This document shows, one piece after another, positions 8,260 to 18,305 of a stretch of 64,000 nt of DNA (the first letter of the stretch is position 1; each line of letters starts with the position of its first letter). Below the pieces are notes generated by a model. It searched no databases, was not told the DNA's origin, and saw only the letters and a list, made by a program, of their open reading frames with translations. The DNA comes from Flavobacteriaceae bacterium. GTDB lineage: Bacteria > Bacteroidota > Bacteroidia > Flavobacteriales > Flavobacteriaceae. The position numbers and the translations under genes are program-made. Location: assembly GCA_024638165.1 (NCBI GenBank), contig JAHEKV010000008.1:1-64000 (forward strand), read 5' to 3'.

Positions 8260-9399
8260 TTAAGAGTCTAAAGTGACCCAAACATTTCCTTTAGCATTCG
8301 ATTCAACGGTGGCTTCAATGAAGTTCATTCCGCGAAGACCATCAGTAACTGTTGGGAATGCCCCGTCATGGTAGGTTTCTCCACGAACCGCTTTCGCAAC
8401 ACCCAGGTAAATATTGGCCATTGCATCGAAAAGCCCTTCAGGGTGGCCCGGAGGTACTTTGGTACCCTCTAATGAAAACTCGCTGTTGTATCCATGTCCT
8501 GGCTTAAGAACTTGCATGGGTTGCCCTTCTTTAAGCAGGTATAGATAATTGGGGTTTTCTTGTTCCCATTTTAAGCCACCTTCTTTTCCATAGATGGAAA
8601 GAACGATATTGTTTTCTTCGGCCGTAGCAATTTGGCTCGATCGAACCACTCCTTTTACATGTTTGTCAAGACGAACTAATACGGTCGCATCCACATCCAT
8701 TACGTTATCATCGTATAAGAAATTGAAGTCGCTTAGTACTTCTTTTATTTCGAGACCTGTGGTGTATTCTACAAGGTTAAAGGCGTGAACCCCGATATCC
8801 CCAACACAGCATGAAATTCCTGATTTTTCAGGATCCAGTCTCCAGGTCGCTTTTCTTGAGGCTTCATCGTGAATGAGCGGATTGATCCACCCTTGGTAGT
8901 ACTGAACATCCACCTTGTGAACGTCTCCAATGGCTCCTGAGCGAATCATTTCTCTCATCTGACGCACCATCGGGTATCCGGTATAGGTATGCGTAAGTGC
9001 GAACACCGCTCCACCCTTTTCTTGAAGGGCTGCTATTTCTTTAGCCTCCTCATAGGTGGTAGTCATCGGTTTCTCACAGATGACATTGAATCCATTTTCA
9101 AGAAGCGTTTTTGCCATCGGAAAATGAAGAAAGTTAGGGGTCAGGATACTGACAACTTGCATGCGCTCCTCTTCGGGTAGTGCATTTTCGGCAGCCACTA
9201 ACTCTTCAACCGTCGCATAAATGCGATTGGTCGGAATATCGATATGTTTTGCAAATTCGATACTTACATTTTTGTCTGGATTGAAAACCCCTCCGACAAT
9301 TTCGTAGTTATCATTAATGAACGCTGCAATTCGGTGAACGATTCCGATTAAGGAGTCACCTCCGCCACCTAATATTCCAAGTTTGATTTTCTTCGGCAT
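8260..9399 (-). CDS. Gfo/Idh/MocA family oxidoreductase
   Basis: NAD(P)-dependent sugar oxidoreductase of 379 residues. The N-terminal Rossmann segment reads KLGILGGGGDSLIGIVHR, the family's EKP motif is at residues 109-111 (CEKPMTTTYEEA), and the C-terminal alpha/beta domain carries a DIGVHAFNLVEY helix with the expected Asp/His pair. No signal peptide is seen. Such enzymes oxidise or reduce sugars at C3 or other carbons, consistent with the neighbouring DUF1080 and isomerase-like genes. It starts 2 bp after the MFS stop codon on the same strand. Confidence 0.9.
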   Translation of the reverse strand: MPKKIKLGILGGGGDSLIGIVHRIAAFINDNYEIVGGVFNPDKNVSIEFAKHIDIPTNRIYATVEELVAAENALPEEERMQVVSILTPNFLHFPMAKTLLENGFNVICEKPMTTTYEEAKEIAALQEKGGAVFALTHTYTGYPMVRQMREMIRSGAIGDVHKVDVQYYQGWINPLIHDEASRKATWRLDPEKSGISCCVGDIGVHAFNLVEYTTGLEIKEVLSDFNFLYDDNVMDVDATVLVRLDKHVKGVVRSSQIATAEENNIVLSIYGKEGGLKWEQENPNYLYLLKEGQPMQVLKPGHGYNSEFSLEGTKVPPGHPEGLFDAMANIYLGVAKAVRGETYHDGAFPTVTDGLRGMNFIEATVESNAKGNVWVTLDS

Positions 9400-9401
9400 A
9401 A

Positions 9402-10628
9402 TTATGATTTGTATTCCACTTTTTCAGAACGGAAAAATACCGCAAATAACACAAAAACCCCAATGGCAAATAGGGCAGGAAGAACCCAAATTTGCTTCCA
9501 GTCATGACCACCATTGCTAAGAGCATAGCTATCAGTGATTTGTCCTGCAATCCAGAATCCAACAAGCATACCTACGCCATAAGTGGCTAAAGTAATTAGA
9601 CCTTGGGCGGCACTTTTTACACTATCACCTGCTTTGGTGTCGGTGTAAATTTGGCCGGATACGAAAAAGAAATCGTAGCAAATACCGTGTAGGGCGATCC
9701 CGAGAAGTAGTAGGAAAACTCCGTCATCTGCATTTCCGATGGAGAATAGGAAGTAACGAACTGCCCATGCAGCCATACCTACTAGAATCGTTTTCTTGAA
9801 TCCGAAACGGGTAAAAAATACCGGTAAAAGAAGCATGAAAAGAACTTCTGAAATTTGTCCGATCGTCATTTTACCTGCCGGGTTAGCTACTTCAATTTCA
9901 CCTAAGAATTGTGCTGCGTGCTGATAGTAGAATGCTAACGGAATACAAATAAGTACCGACGATAAAAAGAATACTAAAAAGTTTCTGTCCTTAAGAAGAC
10001 TCAATGCATCGAGACCCAAAATATCGCTAATCGTCACTGCTCCTTTTTTAGCAGTAGGAGGTGTTTTTGGAAGTGTAAAGCTGAATAATCCTAAGATTGC
10101 CGAAGCGATACCTGTCATTAAGAAAGTGTTTCTAAGTGCTCCCTGTGCGACTGATTCAGGCGCGTCCCATTTGAAAACGAAGCTGATGATTAATCCGGCA
10201 AGGATCCATCCGATCGTACCGAAAACACGAATCGGAGAAAATTCTTTTGCAGGGTTGGTCATCTGGTTAAAGGAAACAGAGTTCACTAAAGCTAGGGTTG
10301 GCATATAGGCAATCATATACCCCAAAACATAGGGGTAGAACACTGCGAAATTTTCTGCTATTGACATTTGGTACATTAAAAATGCTCCTACAAGGTGAAG
10401 TACCCCTAGAATTCTCTCGGCATTGAAATAGCGATCGGCGATAAGACCGATAATGAAGGGAGCAATAATCGCCCCCCAACTTTGGGTAGAATAGGCCATC
10501 GCACTTTCTGATCCTGTTGCTCCTAAAGTGCTCGGTAAGAAAATACCCATAGTTACAAACCAGCCACCCCAGATAAAAAATTCTAGGAACATCATGAACG
10601 AGAGTTGAATGCGTATGCTTGTTTTCAT
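9402..10628 (-). CDS. MFS transporter, nucleoside/sugar:H+ symporter type
   Basis: 408 residues with about 12 hydrophobic segments. The start MKTSIRIQLSFMMFLEFFIWGGWFVTMG resembles NupG/XapB-type nucleoside:H+ symporters, a group often found with Gfo/Idh/MocA and isomerase genes in Bacteroidota where the substrate is probably a sugar or glycoside. First gene of the four-gene minus-strand operon ending with DUF1080. It diverges from the GMC gene across 128 bp. Substrate unknown. Confidence 0.85.
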   Translation of the reverse strand: MKTSIRIQLSFMMFLEFFIWGGWFVTMGIFLPSTLGATGSESAMAYSTQSWGAIIAPFIIGLIADRYFNAERILGVLHLVGAFLMYQMSIAENFAVFYPYVLGYMIAYMPTLALVNSVSFNQMTNPAKEFSPIRVFGTIGWILAGLIISFVFKWDAPESVAQGALRNTFLMTGIASAILGLFSFTLPKTPPTAKKGAVTISDILGLDALSLLKDRNFLVFFLSSVLICIPLAFYYQHAAQFLGEIEVANPAGKMTIGQISEVLFMLLLPVFFTRFGFKKTILVGMAAWAVRYFLFSIGNADDGVFLLLLGIALHGICYDFFFVSGQIYTDTKAGDSVKSAAQGLITLATYGVGMLVGFWIAGQITDSYALSNGGHDWKQIWVLPALFAIGVFVLFAVFFRSEKVEYKS

Positions 10629-10756
10629 AATTGATTATTGTGTAAGGATTAGTGTTGTTTCGTTGTTATCTTGTTAAAGTTTGCCTCAAAAGGCCACTAA
10701 ATGTAGAAAAATATCATTGGTTTCTCTAAATTGTACCAACTAAACTATTGACAACA
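10629..10756. promoter_or_regulatory. divergent promoter region between MFS operon and GMC operon
   Basis: The 128-bp gap separates two divergent operons that appear to serve the same pathway. A TTAAAGTTTG stretch at 10674-10683 resembles the -7 box with one extra base, pointing towards the GMC gene. No exact TAnnTTTG was found on either strand, so the promoters are not firmly placed. Confidence 0.35.
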
Positions 10757-12475
10757 ATGAGTAAATTTTATTTCAACGAAGAGCAAGAGTCGTATGACGC
10801 GATTGTCGTTGGTACCGGAATTAGCGGTGGCTGGGCGGCAAAGGAGTTGTGCGAAAACGGCTTGAAGACCCTAGTTCTCGAAAGAGGACCTATGAAAAAA
10901 CACCGAGAAGATTATCCGACCGCTAACCTTGACAAATGGGATTTGCCTAATGGTGATCGTCAAACGGTTGAAGAGGCTGCGAGACAGCAAAAGCAGTCAC
11001 GTACGGGTTACACCACACGTAAATCTTCTTCACACTGGTTTGTAGATGATGTTGATCATCCTTATAATGAAACGGAGCGTTTTGACTGGATGCGTGGATA
11101 CCATGTTGGTGGACGTTCAATCATGTGGGGTAGACACTCTTATCGTTGGAGCGACATCAGTTTTGAATCAAATGCTCGTAATGGAGTTGCTGTTGATTGG
11201 CCGGTTCGATATAAAGATATTGCCCCTTGGTATTCTCATGTTGAGAAGTTTATCGGAGTTTCTGGTGAGTCGCTGGGATTATCTCAATTACCTGATAGTG
11301 AATTTGAGCCTCCAATGCCGTTTAACTGTGCTGAGGAGAAAATCAAGGAAAAAGTTGCCGAAAACTTTGATGGGCGTGTACTTACCCCAGGTCGTGTAGC
11401 ACACATTACTAGTGATAAACAGTTTGATGGTGACGGACGTATTCGTTGTCAATATAGAAACCGCTGTATTAGAGGGTGTCCTTTTGGGTCATACTTTAGC
11501 AGTCTTTCGTCAACACTTCCTGTTGCTGAACGTACAGGAAATCTAACCCTTCGTCCTGATTCTGTCGTAACCGAAGTAATTTACGATGCAGACACTCAAA
11601 AAGCTACCGGAGTAAAGGTGATTGATCGAGTGACTAAAGAAGAGTTTGAATTTAAGGCTAAAGTTGTATTCCTATGTGCTTCTGCAATTGCATCAACTTC
11701 GATTCTAATGCAGTCGCGATCTGATCGTTTCCCTAATGGATTAGGAAATGATAGTGATCAATTAGGACGTAATATTATGGACCACCACTTAAATGTAGGT
11801 GCTGTAGGTATTATGGAAGGTTTAGAAGATAAATACTACAAAGGACGCAAGGTTGCTGGTTGGTATGTGCCTTCATTTAGAAATATTGGTGGATCTACCA
11901 ATCGTAAAGATTTCAAAGGTCTTTACGGATATCAGGGAGGAGCTAGCAGAAGTAATTATAATGATCTAATTGCTGAAGCTAAATTCGGGCCAAAGCTTAA
12001 GGAGAACATCCTAGAGCCTGGCCAGTGGAGTGCTACCTTCTACGGGTTCGGTGAAATTCTACCCTATGAGGATAACCGTTTTACCCTAGACTACGATAAG
12101 TTAGATCAGTGGGGATTACCTACGCCCACTTTTAATGCAACGATTAAAGATAATGAGATCGCAATGCGTAAAGACATGCGAGATCAAGCCGAACAAATGC
12201 TAGAGAAAGCAGGAGCTAAGGATATCTACTCTTTTAACGGAAGCTATGCAATCGGTTTAGGTATCCATGAAATGGGTACTGCGCGTATGGGACGTGATCC
12301 TAAGACTTCGGTACTTAATGGGCACAACCAAGTACACGCTTGTAAAAATGTTTACGTAACTGACGGTTCGTTCATGACTTCTGCAAATTGTGTAAACCCA
12401 TCACTTACTTATATGGCGTTTACCGCACGTGCAGCTAATCATGCAGTTCAAGAACTTAAAAATGGAAATATCTAA
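10757..12475 (+). CDS. GMC family oxidoreductase (glucoside 3-dehydrogenase-like large subunit)
   Basis: FAD-dependent dehydrogenase of about 572 residues. ATG at 10757 is chosen over the upstream TTG. The FAD motif is IVVGTGISGGWAAKEL near residue 16, and the C-terminal GMC block reads GIHEMGTARMG, then CVNPSLTYMAFTARAA, holding the catalytic His and Asn. A Cys-rich stretch (CQYRNRCIRGCPFGSY) lies in the middle. It has no signal of its own; the next gene has a Tat signal and overlaps by one base, fitting the known arrangement in which a small subunit carries the large one through the Tat system. Likely oxidises a sugar or glycoside in the periplasm. Confidence 0.88.
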   Translation: MSKFYFNEEQESYDAIVVGTGISGGWAAKELCENGLKTLVLERGPMKKHREDYPTANLDKWDLPNGDRQTVEEAARQQKQSRTGYTTRKSSSHWFVDDVDHPYNETERFDWMRGYHVGGRSIMWGRHSYRWSDISFESNARNGVAVDWPVRYKDIAPWYSHVEKFIGVSGESLGLSQLPDSEFEPPMPFNCAEEKIKEKVAENFDGRVLTPGRVAHITSDKQFDGDGRIRCQYRNRCIRGCPFGSYFSSLSSTLPVAERTGNLTLRPDSVVTEVIYDADTQKATGVKVIDRVTKEEFEFKAKVVFLCASAIASTSILMQSRSDRFPNGLGNDSDQLGRNIMDHHLNVGAVGIMEGLEDKYYKGRKVAGWYVPSFRNIGGSTNRKDFKGLYGYQGGASRSNYNDLIAEAKFGPKLKENILEPGQWSATFYGFGEILPYEDNRFTLDYDKLDQWGLPTPTFNATIKDNEIAMRKDMRDQAEQMLEKAGAKDIYSFNGSYAIGLGIHEMGTARMGRDPKTSVLNGHNQVHACKNVYVTDGSFMTSANCVNPSLTYMAFTARAANHAVQELKNGNI

Positions 12476-13050
12476 TGGAAAGAAGAGACGCACTTAAGAA
12501 TTTAGGAAAGGCTTTCGGTTTTGCCGTTGCCACTCCTACAGTATTATCGATTCTGCAGAGTTGTAGCTCTTCAGACGGATTAGCATGGACACCTCAATTC
12601 TTCTCAAGCGAAGAAGGTTCATTTTTAGTTAAGGCAATCGATGTGATTTTGCCCGCTACAGATACTCCTTCAGCTTCTGAGGTAAATGTTCATGTATTCA
12701 TCGATAAGTTGATAGCTGAATGTTATGATGCTGAAGCTCAGGATCGAGTTAAGAGTCAATTAACAGCTTTTGCAAGCTTTGTAACTGAATCGGCCGGAGC
12801 TAGTTCTCTCGCAGCGATTAGTGAAGCAAATCTTGTAGATAGCTTTACTACCTTATTCGGTGACAGAGATGAGTCTATTTCTTCAGATGCTTATGCGTTT
12901 GCTGGAGATTTAAGAAGTATGACCATTAGCGCTTATAAAGGTTCTGAGTATATCGGTGAGAATGTTCTTGCCTATTTACCAGTGCCAGGTGAGTATATCG
13001 CTTGTGATGATTTACAAACGCTTACCGGAGGTAAAGCTTGGTCTGAATAA
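12475..13050 (+). CDS. gluconate 2-dehydrogenase subunit 3 family protein (Tat lipoprotein)
   Basis: 191 residues. The N-terminus has a twin arginine (Arg3-Arg4 in MERRDALKNLGK), a hydrophobic stretch and LQSC with Cys30, so it looks like a Tat-exported lipoprotein. The rest matches the gluconate 2-dehydrogenase subunit 3 family (VKAIDVILPATDTPSASEVNVHVFID). These proteins pair with GMC dehydrogenases and serve as the hitch-hiker subunit for export. The start codon overlaps the GMC stop (TAATG). No cytochrome c subunit gene follows, so the electron acceptor is encoded elsewhere. Confidence 0.87.
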   Translation: MERRDALKNLGKAFGFAVATPTVLSILQSCSSSDGLAWTPQFFSSEEGSFLVKAIDVILPATDTPSASEVNVHVFIDKLIAECYDAEAQDRVKSQLTAFASFVTESAGASSLAAISEANLVDSFTTLFGDRDESISSDAYAFAGDLRSMTISAYKGSEYIGENVLAYLPVPGEYIACDDLQTLTGGKAWSE

Positions 13051-13070
13051 AACTTCAATAGTTAAAGTAA

Positions 13071-13102
13071 AAAAGCCCGCACCATTGGTGCGGGCTTTTT
13101 TT
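13071..13102. terminator. strong bidirectional terminator
   Basis: GCCCGCACCA at 13075-13084 is a perfect inverted repeat of 13086-13095. An A-run lies to the left (13070-13074) and a T-run of seven to the right (13096-13102), so it can end both the plus-strand GMC operon and the minus-strand nrdA transcript. Confidence 0.9.
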
Positions 13103-13133
13103 GTGTTTCTTAATCACTTATGGCAGCGAGTAA

Positions 13134-15584
13134 TTAAGATCCACACATCAAACAGTCGTCATCTCCTTGACCCTCTTTTGATCTTCTGATAAGCTCCTTC
13201 ATTTCTTCAGGACTCATCGGTTCAACATCTACTTCTTTCTCGCGGATGCTTGCGGCGTCTTGTTCAGCCACTTTAATTTGAGCTTCTGCGGATACTGCTA
13301 CTGGTGCAGCTTTCTTGGTGTTGTCTACGGTGAATTTAATGGCGTCTGTAGCCGCTTTAGTTCTTAGGTAGTACATACCTGTCTTTAATCCACTCTTCCA
13401 CGCATAGAAGTGCATTGAGGTCAATTTGCTAAAGCTCGCATTTTCCATGAAAAGGTTTAATGATTGAGACTGATCGATAAAATAGCCTCTGTGACGGCTC
13501 ATATCGATAATGTCTTTCATACTCAACTCCCATGCAGTTTTGTAAAGCTCTTTGATATCCTCTGGAATTCCATCAATATGCTGTACCGATCCGTTGGCTC
13601 TCATGAGTTCTTGCTTCATGCTTTCATTCCACAAGCCAAGACGAACTAGATCTCTAAGGAGGTGTTTATTTACTACAATGAATTCTCCTGATAGTACACG
13701 ACGGGTGTATAGGTTTGAGGTGTATGGTTCAAAACACTCATTGTTACCTAAGATTTGCGAAGTAGAGGCAGTTGGCATCGGTGCAACAAGAAGTGAGTTT
13801 CTAACACCGTGTTCGAGTACTTGTTTGCGAAGAGTATTCCAGTCCCAGCGACCCGATAGTTCATCATCTTTAATGCCCCAAAGCTCATATTGGAATTTAC
13901 CTTTAGAAATTGGAGACCCTTTATAGCTGCTGTAAGGCCCTTCTTCAACCGCCATTTCCATTGATGCGGTTACTGCAGCGAAATAAAGTGTTTCAAAAAT
14001 TTCTTGGTTTAGTTTTTTCGCTTCGTCAGATGTGAACGGTAGACGCATCATGATGAAGGCATCGGCAAGTCCCTGAACTCCTAATCCGACAGGGCGGTGA
14101 CGCATATTTGAGTTCTCGGCTTCTACTACTGGATAGTAGTTGCGATCGATTACCGTGTTGAGGTTACGTGTTACTCGTTTGGTGACATCAAAAAGCTCTT
14201 GGTGGTCAAATTTGCCGTCCTTTACAAACATAGGAAGTGCAATTGACGCAAGGTTACAAACAGCAACCTCGTCTTCTGATGTATACTCTAGGATTTCAGT
14301 ACAAAGATTGGATGATCTGATGGTACCTAAATTCTTTTGATTGCTCTTGCGATTGGCAGCATCCTTGTAAAGCATGTAAGGAGTTCCTGTCTCAATTTGA
14401 GATTCTAGAATTTTCTCCCAAAGCTCACGTGCTTTTACGGTTTTACGTCCTCTATCTTCAGCCTCGTACTTAAGGTATAACTTGTCAAATTCTTCGCTGT
14501 GGTTATCGAATAATCCTGGACACTCGTTAGGACACATTAGCGTCCAATCTTCGTTGGCCTCAACGCGCTTCATAAATAGGTCGGGAATCCACATTGCGTA
14601 GAAAAGGTCACGTGCACGCATTTCCTCTTTACCATGATTCTTTTTGAGATCAAGGAAGTCAAAAATATCTGCGTGCCATGGTTCGATATACATCGCGAAA
14701 CTTCCTTTTCTCTTCCCACCCCCTTGATCTACATAACGAGCGGTGTCGTTGTAAACTCGAAGCATAGGAACAATCCCATTCGAAGTACCGTTGGTTCCAG
14801 AGATATAAGACCCTGTAGCTCTAATGTTGTGAATAGATAGACCGATACCTCCTGCAGACTGCGAAATTTTTGCGGTTTGTTTCAAGGTGTCATAAATACC
14901 ATCAATACTATCGTCTTTCATGGTCAGTAGAAAACACGAAGACATTTGAGGCTTTGGGGTTCCTGAATTAAATAGGGTTGGGGTCGCATGTGTAAAGTAA
15001 CGCTTCGACATTAAGTCGTAGGTCTCGACAGCAGCATCTAGGTCATTCGGGTGAATACCGACCGAAACTCTCATCAACATGTGCTGTGGCCTTTCTACAA
15101 TCTTACCATTGATCTTCAAAAGATAGGAGCGCTCTAGGGTTTTAAAACCGAAATAATCGTACCCAAAATCACGATCGTAGATTATACATGAATCTAGCTT
15201 TTCTGCGTTGTCCATAATCACCTTGTGTACCTCGTCAGAAAGAAGCGGCCCTTTCTTACCGGTTCTTGGGTTGACGTAATTATACAGGTCGTCCATGGTT
15301 TCTGAGAACGACTTTTTGGTGTTTTTATGAAGATTCGATACTGAGATTCTCGCTGCTAACTGTGCGAAGTCTGGGTGGGTAGTGGTCATTGTAGCCGCCA
15401 CTTCCGCTGCCAGGTTATCTAATTCTGATGTAGTAACTCCGTCGTATAAACCATCGATAACACGCATTGCTACTTTCACTGGATCTACCAGTGGGCTTAA
15501 TCCGTAGCATAATTTGCGGATTCTCGTGGTGATTTTGTCGAACATTACGGGCTCTTGTCTCCCGTCTCTTTTTACTACATGCAT
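13134..15584 (-). CDS. nrdA: ribonucleoside-diphosphate reductase, alpha subunit (class Ia)
   Basis: Reduces ribonucleotides to deoxyribonucleotides using a radical from NrdB. 816 residues: an N-terminal ATP-cone ([17 protein letters not shown], about 3-90), the ten-stranded barrel with NLCTEI and [19 protein letters not shown], and a C-terminal redox pair CLMC (Cys811 and Cys814) that shuttles electrons from thioredoxin. It follows nrdB on the same strand with a 40-bp gap. Confidence 0.95.
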   Translation of the reverse strand: MHVVKRDGRQEPVMFDKITTRIRKLCYGLSPLVDPVKVAMRVIDGLYDGVTTSELDNLAAEVAATMTTTHPDFAQLAARISVSNLHKNTKKSFSETMDDLYNYVNPRTGKKGPLLSDEVHKVIMDNAEKLDSCIIYDRDFGYDYFGFKTLERSYLLKINGKIVERPQHMLMRVSVGIHPNDLDAAVETYDLMSKRYFTHATPTLFNSGTPKPQMSSCFLLTMKDDSIDGIYDTLKQTAKISQSAGGIGLSIHNIRATGSYISGTNGTSNGIVPMLRVYNDTARYVDQGGGKRKGSFAMYIEPWHADIFDFLDLKKNHGKEEMRARDLFYAMWIPDLFMKRVEANEDWTLMCPNECPGLFDNHSEEFDKLYLKYEAEDRGRKTVKARELWEKILESQIETGTPYMLYKDAANRKSNQKNLGTIRSSNLCTEILEYTSEDEVAVCNLASIALPMFVKDGKFDHQELFDVTKRVTRNLNTVIDRNYYPVVEAENSNMRHRPVGLGVQGLADAFIMMRLPFTSDEAKKLNQEIFETLYFAAVTASMEMAVEEGPYSSYKGSPISKGKFQYELWGIKDDELSGRWDWNTLRKQVLEHGVRNSLLVAPMPTASTSQILGNNECFEPYTSNLYTRRVLSGEFIVVNKHLLRDLVRLGLWNESMKQELMRANGSVQHIDGIPEDIKELYKTAWELSMKDIIDMSRHRGYFIDQSQSLNLFMENASFSKLTSMHFYAWKSGLKTGMYYLRTKAATDAIKFTVDNTKKAAPVAVSAEAQIKVAEQDAASIREKEVDVEPMSPEEMKELIRRSKEGQGDDDCLMCGS

Positions 15585-15624
15585 ATCGAAAGGTTTTTAG
15601 GGTTGGCTAGGTGAATGGTATGAA

Positions 15625-16614
15625 TTAGAAATCTGCATCAAATGCAAATGGATCTTTGTCGTCTGTGTTAGCTTCAGTTTGTTTTACACCCGCTTTCTGG
15701 TACTCGCTCACCTTCTTTTCAAAGAAGTTGGTTTTACCTTGAAGAGAGATCATATCCATGAAATCAAATGGGTTAGTGGCATTGTACTCTTTCTCGCAAC
15801 CTAATTCTACAAGAAGACGATCTGTTACGAATTCTAGGTATTGTGTCATAAGCTTAGAGTTCATACCAATTAAACTCGCTGGAAGAGATTCAGTGATGAA
15901 TTCGCGCTCGATGTCTAGAGCGTTAATAATAATCTCTTTGATTCTTTTGGTCGGAACCTTATTTATTAAGTGATTATTGTGTAGGTGCACGGCAAAGTCA
16001 CAGTGCATCCCTTCATCTCTTGAAATCAATTCGTTTGAGAAAGTCAGTCCTGGCATAAGTCCGCGCTTCTTTAACCAGAAGATAGAACAGAAAGCTCCTG
16101 AAAAGAAGATCCCTTCAACCGCAGCAAAAGCGATGAGTCGTTCCGCAAAGCTTGGTGATTCAATCCATTTCAGTGCCCAGTCTGCCTTTTTCTTAATCGC
16201 AGGGAAATTCTCGATTGCCTTAAAAAGAGTGTTCTTCTCTTTTTCGTCTTTAACGTAAGTGTCAATGAGTAGTGAATAGGTTTCTGAGTGGATGTTTTCC
16301 ATCATAATTTGAAACCCATAAAAGAATTTTGCTTCTGAATACTGAACTTCATTTACAAAGTTCTCTGCTAAATTCTCATTTACGATACCATCTGATGCTG
16401 CGAAAAATGCAAGAATATGCTTAATGAAATAACGCTCATCGTCATTCAATTTATTTTCCCAGTCGTTCGCATCTTGTGAAAGATCAATTTCTTCGGCAGT
16501 CCAGAAAGAGGCTTCTGAAGTCTTGTACCATTGCCAAAGGTCATGATGTTTAATTGGAAAAATTACAAATCGGTCAGGATTGTCTTGTAAAATGGGTTCT
16601 ACTGCAGTTGACAT
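15625..16614 (-). CDS. nrdB: ribonucleoside-diphosphate reductase, beta subunit
   Basis: Di-iron, tyrosyl-radical subunit of class I ribonucleotide reductase, about 329 residues. The start is placed at 16614 ([16 protein letters not shown]), dropping a 19-residue unconserved extension. Helices with metal ligands are visible as [15 protein letters not shown] and [16 protein letters not shown], with a later [12 protein letters not shown]. The C-terminus ends in an acidic/aromatic tail ([10 protein letters not shown]), the kind that docks to NrdA. About 200 bp precede it without a gene. Confidence 0.95.
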   Translation of the reverse strand: MSTAVEPILQDNPDRFVIFPIKHHDLWQWYKTSEASFWTAEEIDLSQDANDWENKLNDDERYFIKHILAFFAASDGIVNENLAENFVNEVQYSEAKFFYGFQIMMENIHSETYSLLIDTYVKDEKEKNTLFKAIENFPAIKKKADWALKWIESPSFAERLIAFAAVEGIFFSGAFCSIFWLKKRGLMPGLTFSNELISRDEGMHCDFAVHLHNNHLINKVPTKRIKEIIINALDIEREFITESLPASLIGMNSKLMTQYLEFVTDRLLVELGCEKEYNATNPFDFMDMISLQGKTNFFEKKVSEYQKAGVKQTEANTDDKDPFAFDADF

Positions 16615-16815
16615 AGCTTTATTTTTGATTCTTAAAATTGTTGGATTCTGGTACAGACCAGGGACTAACAAAGATGTAAAAACAAACTCCTTGGGTAAAG
16701 CGAGTTTTGCCTCGTTGACCGATAAGTTTTTAACAGAAAATGTTGAAATGTGAGTTCAGTTCCTATAAACCCTAGGGTTTTCTTTTAAAGAAAAATTTAG
16801 AAACTTTTTTAGGCA

Positions 16816-17400
16816 TTAAACAAGACCCTCTTCTTGTTTCCAAAGTTCCGCGGCTTTCTCTAATTCTTCATACCACTCTTCACCAAATTTTCTTACTAGT
16901 GCGTTCTTAACGAATTGATAAATAGGAACTTTGAGTTCTTTTCCGAGAGTACAAGCTGAATCACAAATCTCCCAACGGTGATAATTGACAGCCTCAAATG
17001 AAGTGTATTTCGTTACTCTTACCGGATACAAATGGCAGCTTAGGGGTTTGTGATAATCAATAGTACCCTCCAAGTAGGCTGATTCTATTCCGCAGACTCC
17101 TTGACCTTGACCATTAAAGGTGAGATAGGCACACTCTTTTCCATTTACTAAAGGGGTTTCTAGATCACCATCCTCTCCAGTAACATAGGCGCCTTGTTCT
17201 TCGATAGCCGTAATACCTTCTTCTCGTAAAAGAGGCTTTATTTTTGGAAGTATTTCTTCGAGCTTTTCAGCTTCCCAAGATTCTAATGGGGCGCCGTATT
17301 CACCTGCCACACAGCAAGCACCTTTGCAGGCATTTAAATTGCACACGAAGTCCTTTTCGATAAGATCTTCGGTAACTAGGGTAGTGCCAATTTGAATCAT
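16816..17400 (-). CDS. DUF3109 family cysteine-rich protein
   Basis: 194 residues matching the Bacteroidota DUF3109 family, with the usual opening MIQIGTTLVTEDLIEKDFVC. Cysteines cluster in CNLNACKGACC, CAYLTF...VCGIE, SCHLYPVRV and CDSACTLG, which suggests an Fe-S or zinc site related to the YkgJ type. Function unknown. Its ATG overlaps the stop of the upstream sterol-desaturase gene by one base, so the two are co-translated. Confidence 0.85.
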   Translation of the reverse strand: MIQIGTTLVTEDLIEKDFVCNLNACKGACCVAGEYGAPLESWEAEKLEEILPKIKPLLREEGITAIEEQGAYVTGEDGDLETPLVNGKECAYLTFNGQGQGVCGIESAYLEGTIDYHKPLSCHLYPVRVTKYTSFEAVNYHRWEICDSACTLGKELKVPIYQFVKNALVRKFGEEWYEELEKAAELWKQEEGLV

Positions 17401-18272
17401 TATTTTCTTTTAAAGCCGAATAATTGTTGAGAAATAAAACCTTTGGGCATTTCCTCATCACCGATGTACCCGATTTCTAGGTTCCCGTTATTGTTAGGGA
17501 CGTAAGCTGTTTTAAATAGGTAATCCCAGATCGATAAGCTAATTCCAAAGTTCACTCCATGGGAATGATTCTGCGGTATATCCTTTGCGTGGTGATGCAA
17601 GTGCATCACTGGGTTATTTAAGACGAACCGAAGCCATCCGTAGTCTAGTTTTATGTTGGCATGATTTAGGTGACCGATCAGTATGGCAGCAAAATGAATG
17701 AAATACGCCTGCTCGGGCTCAAATCCTCCAATGAGTAAAACGGCTAAGGTTTTTAGAGGCTTGTACAGTATATTCTCCATCCAGTGAAATCTAAAATGTG
17801 CAGCAAATCCCATTTCATGAACACTGTGGTGCACCTTATGAAACTTCCAAAAAACAGGAATTTTGTGGAGAAAGATATGGGTTAGCCATCCGAAGAAATC
17901 GACAAGGATGAAAAAGAGCAGTAATCCGAGCCATCCAGGTATTCTCTTGATATCAATGATGGCGAGGTTTTGTAGTTCTATTCCAAAAGAACCAAACGCT
18001 TTTGAAAGTACTGCGTAAAACCCAGAAATGAATATGCTGAACAAAACAAAATTGAACCCCATGTGAAAGAGGTCTGTAAAGAATTCTTTTCTGAAAATCG
18101 CTTGTGATTTTCTCCATGGGAAAAGGATTTCAAGACCCCAAACGATTAGAGAAATCAATAGTAGGCCCCATAAATAGTTTTGACTCCATGAGGTTTCGAA
18201 AAAGAGATTTCGCTTGTAAAAATCGAAAACTCCAATGGTACTTTCCCAAAAAATGTTGAACCATTCTAGCAT
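17400..18272 (-). CDS. sterol desaturase / fatty acid hydroxylase family membrane protein
   Basis: Integral membrane di-iron enzyme of 290 residues. The histidine boxes are visible: HIFLH, FHKVHH, and HLHHH...HSHG near the C-terminus. Several hydrophobic segments precede and separate them. Family members hydroxylate or desaturate lipids, including carotenoids, ether lipids and fatty acids; the substrate here is unknown. A perfect -7 box lies 4 bp before the ATG. Confidence 0.9.
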   Translation of the reverse strand: MLEWFNIFWESTIGVFDFYKRNLFFETSWSQNYLWGLLLISLIVWGLEILFPWRKSQAIFRKEFFTDLFHMGFNFVLFSIFISGFYAVLSKAFGSFGIELQNLAIIDIKRIPGWLGLLLFFILVDFFGWLTHIFLHKIPVFWKFHKVHHSVHEMGFAAHFRFHWMENILYKPLKTLAVLLIGGFEPEQAYFIHFAAILIGHLNHANIKLDYGWLRFVLNNPVMHLHHHAKDIPQNHSHGVNFGISLSIWDYLFKTAYVPNNNGNLEIGYIGDEEMPKGFISQQLFGFKRK

Positions 18273-18276
18273 AATA

Positions 18277-18284
18277 CAAAGGTA
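18277..18284 (-). promoter_or_regulatory. -7 box of the sterol desaturase-DUF3109 operon
   Basis: Minus-strand TACCTTTG matches TAnnTTTG exactly. With only 4 bp to the ATG at 18272, the mRNA would be leaderless if this is used. Confidence 0.45.
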
Positions 18285-18305
18285 CTAAAAGCCTACTTTA
18301 ATCAG

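Noticed and set aside
10674-10683. Possible -7 box TTAAAGTTTG for the GMC gene
   Set aside because: It has three bases between TA and TTTG instead of two and no TTTG at the right distance, so I did not call it as a promoter.
16615-16815. NrdR box search upstream of nrdB
   Set aside because: No pair of ACA-N-TTGT type repeats was found; only a weak CTGGT/ACCAG dyad, which is too short to call.
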